Positions 25,943-34,493 of a DNA stretch of 64,000 bases are shown piece after piece (within the stretch, counting starts at the first letter, position 1; every line of letters starts with the position of its first letter). The stretch is from assembly GCF_018604545.1 (NCBI RefSeq), contig NZ_CP075896.1:3286001-3350000 (forward strand), read 5' to 3'. Under the pieces are notes generated by a model. It saw only the letters and a program-made list of their open reading frames with translations. It ran no database searches and was not told the origin of the DNA. Position numbers and translations under genes: made by a program. Origin of the DNA: Streptomyces koelreuteriae (GTDB taxonomy: Bacteria; Actinomycetota; Actinomycetes; Streptomycetales; Streptomycetaceae).

Positions 25943-27942
25943 CGCTCCGCTCCCTCGGACTGCTTCAGTACGTAGAGCCATCCGGCGCTGTTCTGCGCCA
26001 CGAGCCGGAACCGCGGTGAGGCGGCGACGGACTTCCGGATACGGTCCAGCTGCGCCTTGGTGAGCTGGCCGTTCATCTCGGAGTTGGCCAACTGCCCCTG
26101 GGTGAGCAGGAAGTAGGCCCGGGCCGGTCGCTCCACCCCGGCCATGTCACTGGCGAGGGTGGCGGCCGGCTTCTGGACGATCCGGTCGACGTGGCTGCGG
26201 GCGTCGTCGAGGAACCAGTAGTGGTCGACGCTCCCGTAGGAGTCGTACGCGAGCGGGTAGTTGCGGTTGGCGGCCACGACGAGCGAGCCGTCGGGCGCCT
26301 GGTCGAAGAGCTGCCGTACGAGGGCCACTTCCTGCGGCGGGAAGTAGTTGATCCGGTCCTTGCCGGAGTAGGCCGGGACGAACGCCAGCGTTCCGCCGAG
26401 CAGTGCTGCCAGCGGCAGCCCGACGCCGAGCCACCGTCGTCCGCCCTTGGCGGGGCCCTTGGCGTTGCCCTTGGTGGGGCCCTTGGCGGGGGCGGCGGCC
26501 TGCCGGCTGTCGGCTTCCCGGGCGGCGGCGTCGGCGGCCAGGGTGCGGACCTTGGGCAGCAGCGCGGCGGCGGCGAAGAACGCGGCGCCGGGCAGCATGA
26601 AGAGCAGCACCCGGAAGATCATCTCGCTGCCGTAGCTGCTGGCCGCGAACATCGGCAGCGGGGCCGCCGCGATCAGCAGCAACGGCCGGGCCCGGTGCCG
26701 CAGCACCCGTTGGCGCAGGACGCCGAGGGCCGCGAGCAGCAGGACGGAGCCGGACAGCAGCCGGGCCGCCCAGGAGGTCGCGATCGCTCCGGTGCCGGTC
26801 GGGGTGGCGCCGTACCCCGTCTCGACGTTGGCGCCGACGTCGCCGACGGAGCGGATCATGTCCGGCATCGCGGCGGACAGGAAGGGCAGCGCCGCAGTGA
26901 GACACCAGGCCAGGAAGATCACGACGGTCGTGACCACCGGGACCCAGTCGCGGTAGCGGCGGCTGAGGCACAGGGCGAGCAGGCAGACGACGAGCATGCC
27001 CGGGGTGAGCTGATGGGAGATGACGATCGCCACGAGCATGACGGTGATCACCACCGTCCACACGGCCTGCCGGGGCTGCCCGCGCCGCACGGCGGACCGG
27101 CCGAAGCGGCGCAGGACCACGGCCAGGACGCCGACATGCAGCGCGTAGGCCACGGACTGGGGCGAGAAGTAGTCCTGCCCGACCCAGTTGGCGACGTAGA
27201 AGAGCCAGACCGCCGTCCAGATCAGCCGCCGGTCCTCGGTGAAGGTGCGGTAGATCAGCAGCAGCGGGAGCAGCAGCATCAGACTGGAGGCCAGGGGCCA
27301 CCAGGCCATGAACATCGCCGCCGAGTCCACGCCCAGCAGCCGTACGAGGGCGGCCTGGGCGGCGAAGAAGCCCGGCCACTGGTCGTACACCGCCATGTCG
27401 CCGACCTGGTCGGCCGTTTGCAGACCGCCGGCCGTCAGCAGATGGTCGATGACCGCCTCGTGCTTCCACGCCCAGGCGTACAGCGGGGTCGGGTAGACCA
27501 CCGCCTGGGTGGCCCGCTCCATCACGAGCAGCCCGAGGACGTACGCCGCCGCCCAGCCGCCCCGCCGGCGCGGATCGCGGACGGTGAACCAGAAGCCGGT
27601 CGTGAGCACCACGAGGCCCGCCCAGAAGGTGGGGTGCAGCGCGGTCACCAGGCCGTAGTCGTCGAGCCGCGAGACATCGGTGTGCCGCACGGCGTACACC
27701 CAGAGGGCGAGCGCGGCGAACAGCGGCACGCCGGGCCAGGCGAGGGCGCGGCGCCCGGGCCAGACGGGTGGCAGATCGGACAGGTCCGTCACGGGCTCAT
27801 GGGCGGGGCTCGACGACTCCGAGGAAGAGGGGCTGGAGGACTGGCTGGAGGTCTCGGGGTGAGGAGCCGACGAGTCCGCTTGATCCCGGGCAGGTGTGGG
27901 TTCTGGCGTGGATCTCTCCCGTGGAGTTGCTGGCGGACGCAC
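25939..27942 (-). CDS. Large membrane glycosyltransferase, GT-C-like
   Basis: A 667-residue integral membrane protein with about 12-14 segments and an extracytoplasmic C-terminal domain of about 150 residues. An early loop carries acidic residues (VRHTDVSRLDDYGLV), the usual place for the GT-C catalytic Asp, and VGDMAVYDQWPGFF lies in the first large outer loop. It likely uses a polyprenyl-phosphate sugar outside the membrane. The Ser/Pro-rich first 50 residues are probably disordered. GTG start behind GGGGGAA. A Lys-Gly-Pro repeat (AKGPTKGNAKGPAKGG) links the last helices. Confidence 0.72.
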   Translation of the reverse strand: MRPPATPRERSTPEPTPARDQADSSAPHPETSSQSSSPSSSESSSPAHEPVTDLSDLPPVWPGRRALAWPGVPLFAALALWVYAVRHTDVSRLDDYGLVTALHPTFWAGLVVLTTGFWFTVRDPRRRGGWAAAYVLGLLVMERATQAVVYPTPLYAWAWKHEAVIDHLLTAGGLQTADQVGDMAVYDQWPGFFAAQAALVRLLGVDSAAMFMAWWPLASSLMLLLPLLLIYRTFTEDRRLIWTAVWLFYVANWVGQDYFSPQSVAYALHVGVLAVVLRRFGRSAVRRGQPRQAVWTVVITVMLVAIVISHQLTPGMLVVCLLALCLSRRYRDWVPVVTTVVIFLAWCLTAALPFLSAAMPDMIRSVGDVGANVETGYGATPTGTGAIATSWAARLLSGSVLLLAALGVLRQRVLRHRARPLLLIAAAPLPMFAASSYGSEMIFRVLLFMLPGAAFFAAAALLPKVRTLAADAAAREADSRQAAAPAKGPTKGNAKGPAKGGRRWLGVGLPLAALLGGTLAFVPAYSGKDRINYFPPQEVALVRQLFDQAPDGSLVVAANRNYPLAYDSYGSVDHYWFLDDARSHVDRIVQKPAATLASDMAGVERPARAYFLLTQGQLANSEMNGQLTKAQLDRIRKSVAASPRFRLVAQNSAGWLYVLKQSEGAER

Positions 27943-27977
27943 GGTGGTTCCCCCCTGGCGAATCGGCTCTGTTCGAC

Positions 27978-28040
27978 TCTGTTCGGCGCTGGGTCGTGTC
28001 TGTTCGGCGCTGGATCGTGTCTGTACGGCGCTGGATCGTG
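27978..28040. repeat. Three 21-bp tandem repeats between flippase and glycosyltransferase
   Basis: TCTGTTCGGCGCTGGATCGTG-type units at 27978, 27999 and 28020, with a partial copy at 27968. They occupy most of the 99-bp gap and end one base before the flippase stop. Confidence 0.85.
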
Positions 28041-28041
28041 A

Positions 28042-30357
28042 TCAGTCGCTGGGCCGGCGGCTCGGTGGTCCGTCGGCCGGTCGGTTGGATCTGGAGCGGG
28101 AGCGCGTCCACGCCGACGCGGCGCGGGTGAGCGGCAGAAGCAGGACGAGGACGGCGAGCAGGGGCGGCGCGACGGGTGCGAGCTCCTCGCGCCACACCCA
28201 GCCGCCGACCGCGACGAGATACAGAACCCCCCAGCGCCCCGGCCACGTCAGCCGCCCGCCCGCGCTCGCGAGCAGCAGCCACAGCGGAACGAGGCACAGC
28301 AGCTGGCAGACCGGCGGCGCCCAGCGCAGCAGCGGCTCGGGCCCGTCGAGCCCGAGCGTGTCCGCGAGGAAGCCGGCCGTCTTCTCGTACAACGCCCCGT
28401 CCACCGGCCGCGGTTCCCGTCCGAGGGCGACCGGTGCGGTGTACAGGGCGAGCAGGGCCGCGTACAGCGCCGTGCCGGGCAGCCACGGGTCGCGCCGGGT
28501 GCACAGCGTGAGGGCGGCGACGAACACCACGAGCAGCAGGCCCCCCGCGGTGAGCGAGGGCAACGGCAGCCCGTCCAGCAGCTGACGCCCGGTCAGTGCG
28601 GCTTCGGAGGCGTCGTCGAGCCAGGGCAGGTCACGCAGCGGTGCCAGGAAGAAGACGGCGGCGACACCGAGCAGGCTCCAGAGGGCGCCTCTGAGCCACC
28701 GTTCCTGTGATTCCTGGCCGGTGGGCCGGTCTTGGGGCTCGTGCGGTGGTGCCCCGGAGTCGTGTGGTGATTCTCCGGAGTCGTGCGCTGGCGCCCCGGG
28801 CTCGTGCGCCGGTTCCCGGGACGGCCCCTCCGGCCGCACGATCAACGCCAGTGTGTCCGCCTGCAGCGCCTCGCGTTCGTACCCCGGCCGGCCGATGAAC
28901 AGCGTCACCGTGTCCTGGTCACCGTCCTTAGGCTGGTACGCGGCCCGGCGGGCCCAGGTCGTGCCGTACCCGGCGGTGGCGTTGAGCTTGGCCCAGCGGG
29001 TGCCGTAGGAGGGGTCGGCGGGCGGGCGGACAACGGGCGCGCTGTCGTTGTGGCGCAGTGCCGCGCGGAGCCCGACCGAGGAGACGACGGCGATCAGCGT
29101 CATGCTCAGCAGCACCGCCCAGCCGGCGCCCGCGATCCCCGCCGGGGTGAACAGCACGGCCGCGCTGCCCAGCACCAGGACGCACATGGCGCCTTGGAGC
29201 GCGGCCAGCACACCCGTGCGCCCCTGGACGCGCAGCACTCCGATGTACAGCTCCACCACAACCCGCGGCAGCGCGCCGAGGGCGAGCAGCCGCAGCACGG
29301 TCGAGCCGTGCTCGGCGTAGTCCGGGCTGAAGGGCGTGAGGATGTACGGGGCGAAGAGGACCAGCACCGCCACGACCGGGACCAGCAGCAGCGTCATGCG
29401 CCGCAGGGCTCCCCGGACGCCGTCGGCGAGCTGGCGCGGGTCGTGCGAGGCGTGCGCGGTGAGGGACGAGGCCATGTTGATGGCCATGAACTCCATCGTG
29501 CCGCCGACGGTGTACGCCACGTAGAAGTAGCCGTTCTCCGCGGCGCTGAAGCGGACCGCGACCATCACCGGCAACAGGTTGATCATGGCGAGGCTGAACA
29601 GCGCGCCCAGTGAGTCCCCGGCCAGGAAGCGGCCCATGTCGCGAAGTTTGGGAGGCTCCTTCTCGCGGTCGTGTGCCGCTTGGCCCGGGATGAGCTTGCG
29701 GAAGATCAGCCAGCCCAGCGGCAGGGTGGAGAAGGCGATCGCCACCGCCCAGGAGACGAAGATGCCGAGGACGGGCAGGGTGCCGGCGAAGACGGCGAGC
29801 AGGGCCAGTTTCCCGACCGAGAACACCGCGTTCCCGGCCGGTACCCACTCCGCCTTGCGCAGTCCGGTGAGCACGCCGTCCTGGAGGGTGAGCAGCGCCC
29901 AGGCCACGCACGCGGCGACGAACAACGCGCCCGCCATGGGTGTGCCCAGGGGCGCGTAGGAGGCCCCCCAGGCGTCCAGCGTGAGCAGGAAGACGGCGGC
30001 GGCGAGCGCCACGACCAGCGAACTGGCCGCGTACGTGCCCCACACCAGGCGCCCGGTCTCCCGTCCCGCGCGCGGGACGAAGCGCACGACGGCCCCGATC
30101 ATCGTCGTCGCCGTGATGCTGGCGAGCAGCCGCATCGCGGCGATCGCGGCGGAGCCCTGGCCGACGGCCTCCTCGGAGTAGTAGCGGGCGGCCACCAGCC
30201 AGAAGCCCAGGCCCAGTACGGCGGACACGCCGGTGCTGAGCATGAGGAAGTAGGCGTTCTTGAACAGCGAGTCGTGCGTGTGTTCGTTCTCGGCAGGCTG
30301 CGGCCCGCCCCCGTCGGTGCGCGTGGGGGCGGGCTCGTGGACCTGGATCTCAGCCAC
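28042..30357 (-). CDS. Polysaccharide flippase (Wzx/MATE-like) fused to a second membrane domain
   Basis: A 771-residue protein. Residues about 30-440 resemble oligosaccharide flippases: LFKNAYFLMLSTGVSAVLGLGFW, then EEAVGQGSAAIAAMRLLASIT and about 12 helices. A soluble linker follows (about 440-540), including Ala-His-Asp-Ser-Gly repeats. The last 230 residues add about seven further hydrophobic segments with an outside loop naming no family (PLRDLPWLDDASEAALTGRQ). The flippase half should move lipid-linked glycan across the membrane. The extra domain is unusual and may couple flipping to polymerisation. GTG start 4 bp after the aminotransferase stop. Confidence 0.75.
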   Translation of the reverse strand: MAEIQVHEPAPTRTDGGGPQPAENEHTHDSLFKNAYFLMLSTGVSAVLGLGFWLVAARYYSEEAVGQGSAAIAAMRLLASITATTMIGAVVRFVPRAGRETGRLVWGTYAASSLVVALAAAVFLLTLDAWGASYAPLGTPMAGALFVAACVAWALLTLQDGVLTGLRKAEWVPAGNAVFSVGKLALLAVFAGTLPVLGIFVSWAVAIAFSTLPLGWLIFRKLIPGQAAHDREKEPPKLRDMGRFLAGDSLGALFSLAMINLLPVMVAVRFSAAENGYFYVAYTVGGTMEFMAINMASSLTAHASHDPRQLADGVRGALRRMTLLLVPVVAVLVLFAPYILTPFSPDYAEHGSTVLRLLALGALPRVVVELYIGVLRVQGRTGVLAALQGAMCVLVLGSAAVLFTPAGIAGAGWAVLLSMTLIAVVSSVGLRAALRHNDSAPVVRPPADPSYGTRWAKLNATAGYGTTWARRAAYQPKDGDQDTVTLFIGRPGYEREALQADTLALIVRPEGPSREPAHEPGAPAHDSGESPHDSGAPPHEPQDRPTGQESQERWLRGALWSLLGVAAVFFLAPLRDLPWLDDASEAALTGRQLLDGLPLPSLTAGGLLLVVFVAALTLCTRRDPWLPGTALYAALLALYTAPVALGREPRPVDGALYEKTAGFLADTLGLDGPEPLLRWAPPVCQLLCLVPLWLLLASAGGRLTWPGRWGVLYLVAVGGWVWREELAPVAPPLLAVLVLLLPLTRAASAWTRSRSRSNRPADGPPSRRPSD

Positions 30358-30361
30358 GGGA

Positions 30362-31609
30362 CTACCCCAGCCCTCCCGGTGTCGGCCTGCTCCCAGGCAA
30401 CTCCCCCGGTGCTTCGACCGGTCGTGCCCCGGACCGCTCCAGCACCTCGACGGCCGTCCGCGCCCGCAGCGGGTCCACGGGCAGCGCGTGCCGCGCGAAC
30501 CAGCGGGCCGCCTCGGGGGCCGGTGAGGGGTCGGTGAACTCCGCCCCGGCGTAGTCGTCCAGGGGCGGGTCGTAGAGGTAGCCGACGACGATGCCCCGCT
30601 GTGCCAGTGCCGCGATCGCCGCGTCCCGGTCCGCCACGAACAGCGGGACGCGGAACAGCGGCTGGGTGCCGTAGGCGTCGCGCGGCTTGGCCCAGGGCGT
30701 GGACAGCAGCAGCTCCGTGCCCGCCCGGCAGGCGTCGAGCACGTCGTCGAGCCGGTCCAGCTTGTGCCCGATGCGCCGCAGCCGCAGCGCGCCGGGCTCC
30801 TGGCGGTAGTCGTGCATGTCGACCCGCACCCAGGAGTGGTGCGCCTCCAGGCCGGGCGCCCGGGGCTCGGCCCGGGCGAGTTCGTCCGGGCGCAGCGGCA
30901 TCCGGATCTCCTCGCGGTCCGCGAGACCCAGCAGCCGGATCGCGGCCCAGGCGGCGCGCCGCAGCCGCAGCCCGCGCACCGCCGCCTCCGCGAACGGCCG
31001 GACCGCGTAAGCCAGTTCGGAACTCGCCCGGCGCGGGACGAGCAGCCCCGCGCAGGTCTTCTCCACCGCCTCCCGCAGCCCCGGGTCGGCGAGCGAGAGC
31101 ATGCCTCCGGCCTTGGCGCCGACATGCTTGGACAGGCTGAACGCGGAGGCCTCCCCCCACGCCCCGACCGGCCGGTCCCCCACCCTGCTGCCGATGGCGT
31201 GCGCCCCGTCCTCGAACAGCGGGATCCCGAGCGCGTCGCACTTCTGCCGCAGACGCGGCGCCGGGTCCGGGTTGCCGTACAGGTTCGTCGTGAGCACGGC
31301 CGAGACCGAGCGCCACGTCTCCTCGGGTACGGCATCGAGGTCGATGGACGCGTCCAGCGGGTTCAACGGCGCCTGCACCGGACGCAGTCCGGCCGCGAGC
31401 ACGACGAAGAAGATCACGTCGTCGTTGACCGGCGACATCAGCACCCGTCCGCCGGGCGGGCACCAGTGGCGCAGCGCCACGTACAGCCCGAAACGGCACG
31501 ACGGTACATACACACATTCCCGGCCGAGCCGGACGCGCATGGCCTCTTCCAGCCGCTTCGGCTGTGGACCACGCCGTACCGAGCCCGGACCGGCCTCCCC
31601 TACGGCCAT
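30362..31609 (-). CDS. DegT/DnrJ/EryC1/StrS-type aminotransferase
   Basis: A 415-residue PLP enzyme of the sugar-aminotransferase family. K161 in SLSKHVGAKAGG is the expected Schiff-base lysine; the preceding FEDGAHAIGS supplies the acidic PLP contact. The region is more divergent than in characterised PseC/ArnB enzymes, so the substrate may differ from common keto-sugars. First gene of the minus-strand polysaccharide operon; ATG 31609 follows a G-rich site. It would supply an amino sugar that the acyltransferase and deacetylase on the other strand could then modify. That link is inference. Confidence 0.75.
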   Translation of the reverse strand: MAVGEAGPGSVRRGPQPKRLEEAMRVRLGRECVYVPSCRFGLYVALRHWCPPGGRVLMSPVNDDVIFFVVLAAGLRPVQAPLNPLDASIDLDAVPEETWRSVSAVLTTNLYGNPDPAPRLRQKCDALGIPLFEDGAHAIGSRVGDRPVGAWGEASAFSLSKHVGAKAGGMLSLADPGLREAVEKTCAGLLVPRRASSELAYAVRPFAEAAVRGLRLRRAAWAAIRLLGLADREEIRMPLRPDELARAEPRAPGLEAHHSWVRVDMHDYRQEPGALRLRRIGHKLDRLDDVLDACRAGTELLLSTPWAKPRDAYGTQPLFRVPLFVADRDAAIAALAQRGIVVGYLYDPPLDDYAGAEFTDPSPAPEAARWFARHALPVDPLRARTAVEVLERSGARPVEAPGELPGSRPTPGGLG

Positions 31610-31918
31610 CCGCCCCCCTGATGTGCCATGGGAACGCCCCCTCCCCGAGGCCTTCCGGCACCCGCCCAGAGTCGCCCCGTTCGCACCGCTCCGTCAAGAT
31701 TGCGTCGCGTCCTGTGGATAACTTCCGGCACGTACGCATAAGGTGTCCCGTTTGCCGCGCCGGAGTCGCGCCGTCCGGTCGCCCCGCGCCCTCCTGCCCC
31801 GTTCGCGCCCGTCCGCCTCCTCGGACTCTGCCCACGACCGGCGTGCCACCCGTAACGTGTGGCACGACCACGAACACGTGGCGACGACATGGCACACCCG
31901 AAAGCGAGGCAGCACCCG
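31610..31918. other. Divergent intergenic region, aminotransferase versus fumarylacetoacetase
   Basis: 309 bp that must contain two divergent promoters. A short inverted repeat GCCAC/GTGGC lies around 31846-31865. No promoter hexamers could be assigned with confidence, and no coding potential was seen. Confidence 0.4.
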
Positions 31919-33136
31919 ATGCCCCCCTTCGATGTCCCCGAGGGTGACCCCTTCGGCCCGCACAATCTGCCGTACGGCGTGTTCTCCCTCCCCGGCTCGT
32001 CCCACCGGTCCGTGGGCGTCCGGCTCGGCGACCATGTGCTGGACGCCGGCGCCGCGGCCCACGCGCTGGGCTCCCCGTACGCCGCCCTGCTGGCCCAGCC
32101 GAGCCTCAACCCGCTGCTGGCCGCGGGGCGCACGGCCTGGTCGGACGTGCGCCGGGCGCTGACCGCGTGGGTGACCGTGCCGTCCCACCGCGAGACCGTC
32201 GAACCACTGTTCCATCCCCTGTCCTCGGTGACCCTGCACCTGCCCTTCGAGGTCGCGGACTACGTGGACTTCTACGCCTCGGAGAACCACGCCCGGAACG
32301 TCGGCCAGATCTTCCGCCCCGACGCCGAGGACTCCCTCACCCCCAACTGGAAGCATCTGCCGATCGGCTATCACGGCCGCTCCGGCACGGTCGTCGTCTC
32401 CGGCACGGACGTCGTACGCCCCTCCGGCCAGCGCAAGGCGCCCACCGACGCCGCTCCCGTGTTCGGCCCGTCCGTCCGCCTGGACATCGAGGCGGAGGTC
32501 GGCTTCGTGGTGGGCGCGCCGTCCCGGATGGGCGAGCCGGTGTCCCTCGACTCCTTCCGCGAGCACGTCTTCGGCCTCTGCCTTCTCAACGACTGGTCCG
32601 CGCGCGACGTCCAGGCCTGGGAGTACGTCCCCCTCGGCCCGTTCCTCGGCAAGTCCTTCGCCACCTCGGTGTCGGCCTGGATCACCCCGCTGGACGCCCT
32701 GGAGGACGCCCGGGTGACCCCGCCGGCCCGGACGCACGAGCTGCTGCCGTACCTCGACGACAGCGACGAGGAACCCGGCGGCTACGACCTGCGGATCACC
32801 GTCTCCGTGAACGGCCACGTCGTCTCCGAGCCGCCCTTCTCCACCATGTACTGGACGGCCGCCCAGCAGCTCGCCCACATGACCGTGAACGGCGCCTGTC
32901 TGCGCACCGGCGACCTGTACGGCTCGGGCACGGTGAGCGGCCCGGCGGACCGGGAGCGCGGCTCCCTGCTGGAGCTGACCTGGAACGGCCGCGACCCCCT
33001 CGAACTCCCCGACGGCAAGCGGACGTTCCTGGAGGACGGCGACGTGGTGACCCTCTCGGCGTGGGCCCCGGGGCCGGACGGCGTACGCGTGGGGCTCGGC
33101 GAGGTGACGGGGCGGGTGACACCACGAGCGGAGTGA
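31919..33136 (+). CDS. fahA: Fumarylacetoacetase
   Basis: A 405-residue enzyme for the last step of tyrosine/homogentisate breakdown, hydrolysing fumarylacetoacetate to fumarate and acetoacetate. Motifs are strong: VDFYASENHARNVGQIFRP, HLPIGYHGRSGTVVVSG, DIEAEVGFVVG and LLNDWSARDVQAWEYVPLGP hold the metal and active-site residues of two-domain FAH. Start ATG 31919 (GAGG at 31905) gives a length close to the family's 420; an in-frame ATG lies at 31889. No other homogentisate gene is adjacent. A hairpin follows at 33210-33249. Confidence 0.93.
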   Translation: MPPFDVPEGDPFGPHNLPYGVFSLPGSSHRSVGVRLGDHVLDAGAAAHALGSPYAALLAQPSLNPLLAAGRTAWSDVRRALTAWVTVPSHRETVEPLFHPLSSVTLHLPFEVADYVDFYASENHARNVGQIFRPDAEDSLTPNWKHLPIGYHGRSGTVVVSGTDVVRPSGQRKAPTDAAPVFGPSVRLDIEAEVGFVVGAPSRMGEPVSLDSFREHVFGLCLLNDWSARDVQAWEYVPLGPFLGKSFATSVSAWITPLDALEDARVTPPARTHELLPYLDDSDEEPGGYDLRITVSVNGHVVSEPPFSTMYWTAAQQLAHMTVNGACLRTGDLYGSGTVSGPADRERGSLLELTWNGRDPLELPDGKRTFLEDGDVVTLSAWAPGPDGVRVGLGEVTGRVTPRAE

Positions 33137-33209
33137 ACGCTCGCGGCAGGGGCGGGTCTGGCCGACAGTCGCCCCTCCCGGCTCTTTCGATGGCGTTCGA
33201 CTCCTGACT

Positions 33210-33249
33210 CACACCGCCCGGCCCGTCATACTGGGCGTCGGGCGGTGTG
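33210..33249. terminator. Hairpin terminator after fumarylacetoacetase
   Basis: CACACCGCCCG (33210-33220) pairs perfectly with CGGGCGGTGTG (33239-33249); an inner GCCC/GGGC stem (33221-33224, 33233-33236) extends it. No T-run. Confidence 0.75.
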
Positions 33250-33378
33250 TCCGCCCGCGCGCGGTACACGGCCCGTTCGGCGAGCACGTCGGCCGTGGCA
33301 CCGGTGCGCGCAGCAGCCGCTCTCCCCCGCACGACCCGTAGCCGCCCCTCTTCCGACCAGGAACCGGAGCCCGTGGCA

Positions 33379-34317
33379 ATGACCGTCTGCCTGCTCCTGC
33401 TGAGCGTTGTCGCCGTGACGGCCGCCGTGCCCGCGCCCCGGGCGCTGACCCGGTCCGCCTGGCCCGAGCGGGAACCGGTGGTCGCGCTGTGGGTGTGGCA
33501 GTGCCTGGTCGCCACCGTCCTGCTGTGCTGTGTGACGGCTCTCGCCCTGGGGGCGGCCGCCGTCTTCGGCACGGTGCGCGCCCAGCTCTTCGCTCCGGCG
33601 CCGCCCGCCGTGACCGCGGCGTACGACCTGTCCACCGCCCCGCCGTGGGCCGCCACCCTCACCCTGCTGCTGGCCTGCGGCGCCGCCTGGACGACCGCGA
33701 TGCTCGCGCGCGAACTGGTCGAGGCGCGCCGGCGCCGCGCCCAGGCCCGCGCCCATCTGCGTGAACGCGCCCCCGATCTGCCGGCCGGCCTGCCCGCCGC
33801 CCGCGGTCCCCTGCTGGTCCTGGAGGACGAGTACCCCGACGCCTGGTGGATGCCCGGCAGTCCGTCCCAGCTGATCGTCACCACGGGCGCCTTGCACCGT
33901 CTCACCGGCCACCAGCTCGACGCCGTCCTCACCCATGAGCGCGGCCACGCCCGCGCCCGCCACGACTGGCTGCTGCATCTGTCCACGGCCCTGGCCACGG
34001 GCTTCCCGCGCATCCCTCTGTTCGCCCACTTCTGCGACCAGACCCACCGCCTGGTCGAACTGGCCGCCGACGACACCGCCTCCCGCCGCTGCGGCCACCT
34101 GACCACCGCACTGGCCCTGATCGAGCTCAACCAGCACCGCGGCGTCCTGTCCTGCGCCTCCAGCCACCGGCTGCTGGGCGAACGCGTCGACCGGCTCCTG
34201 GAACCGCCGCCCCGCCTCGGCCGCAGCCACCGGGCCCTGACGACCACCACGGCCGCGCTCGTACCGCTGCTGCCCCTGCTGATCGCCTTCGCCCCGGGCC
34301 TGACGGCGCTGTCGTAG
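33379..34317 (+). CDS. M56-family (BlaR1/MecR1-like) membrane metallopeptidase
   Basis: A 312-residue protease with membrane segments near residues 1-15, 35-55, 90-110 and the C-terminus. The zinc motif HERGH is at residues 186-190, and the third ligand is probably the Glu in RLVELAADDTASRR. Members usually cleave a BlaI-type repressor encoded next door. No BlaI-like gene is present here, and the C-terminal penicillin-binding sensor of BlaR1 is absent, so the target is unknown. ATG 33379 has GGAG at 33366-33369. Confidence 0.82.
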   Translation: MTVCLLLLSVVAVTAAVPAPRALTRSAWPEREPVVALWVWQCLVATVLLCCVTALALGAAAVFGTVRAQLFAPAPPAVTAAYDLSTAPPWAATLTLLLACGAAWTTAMLARELVEARRRRAQARAHLRERAPDLPAGLPAARGPLLVLEDEYPDAWWMPGSPSQLIVTTGALHRLTGHQLDAVLTHERGHARARHDWLLHLSTALATGFPRIPLFAHFCDQTHRLVELAADDTASRRCGHLTTALALIELNQHRGVLSCASSHRLLGERVDRLLEPPPRLGRSHRALTTTTAALVPLLPLLIAFAPGLTALS

Positions 34318-34493
34318 CCGTACCGGCCGGGAGCCAAGGGGGCGGATCCGGCCCTGGAGCGGCGGCGGCCGTGGTGGCAGATCTCCCCACGGGCCCGCCG
34401 AAACCGCAGCTCAACCGTCGAACCGGTCACATTCCCGGTGGCGCAACACTCCCGCAACACTACTTTTCCTACCGGATAGGTATGGTCCGAGCC
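34318..34493. promoter_or_regulatory. GntR promoter region with TACC-N5-GGTA operator
   Basis: A short region upstream of the GntR gene. TACC (34470-34473) and GGTA (34479-34482) form an inverted repeat in an AT-rich patch ending 11 bp before the proposed start, a likely autoregulatory operator or -10 overlap. Confidence 0.45.
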
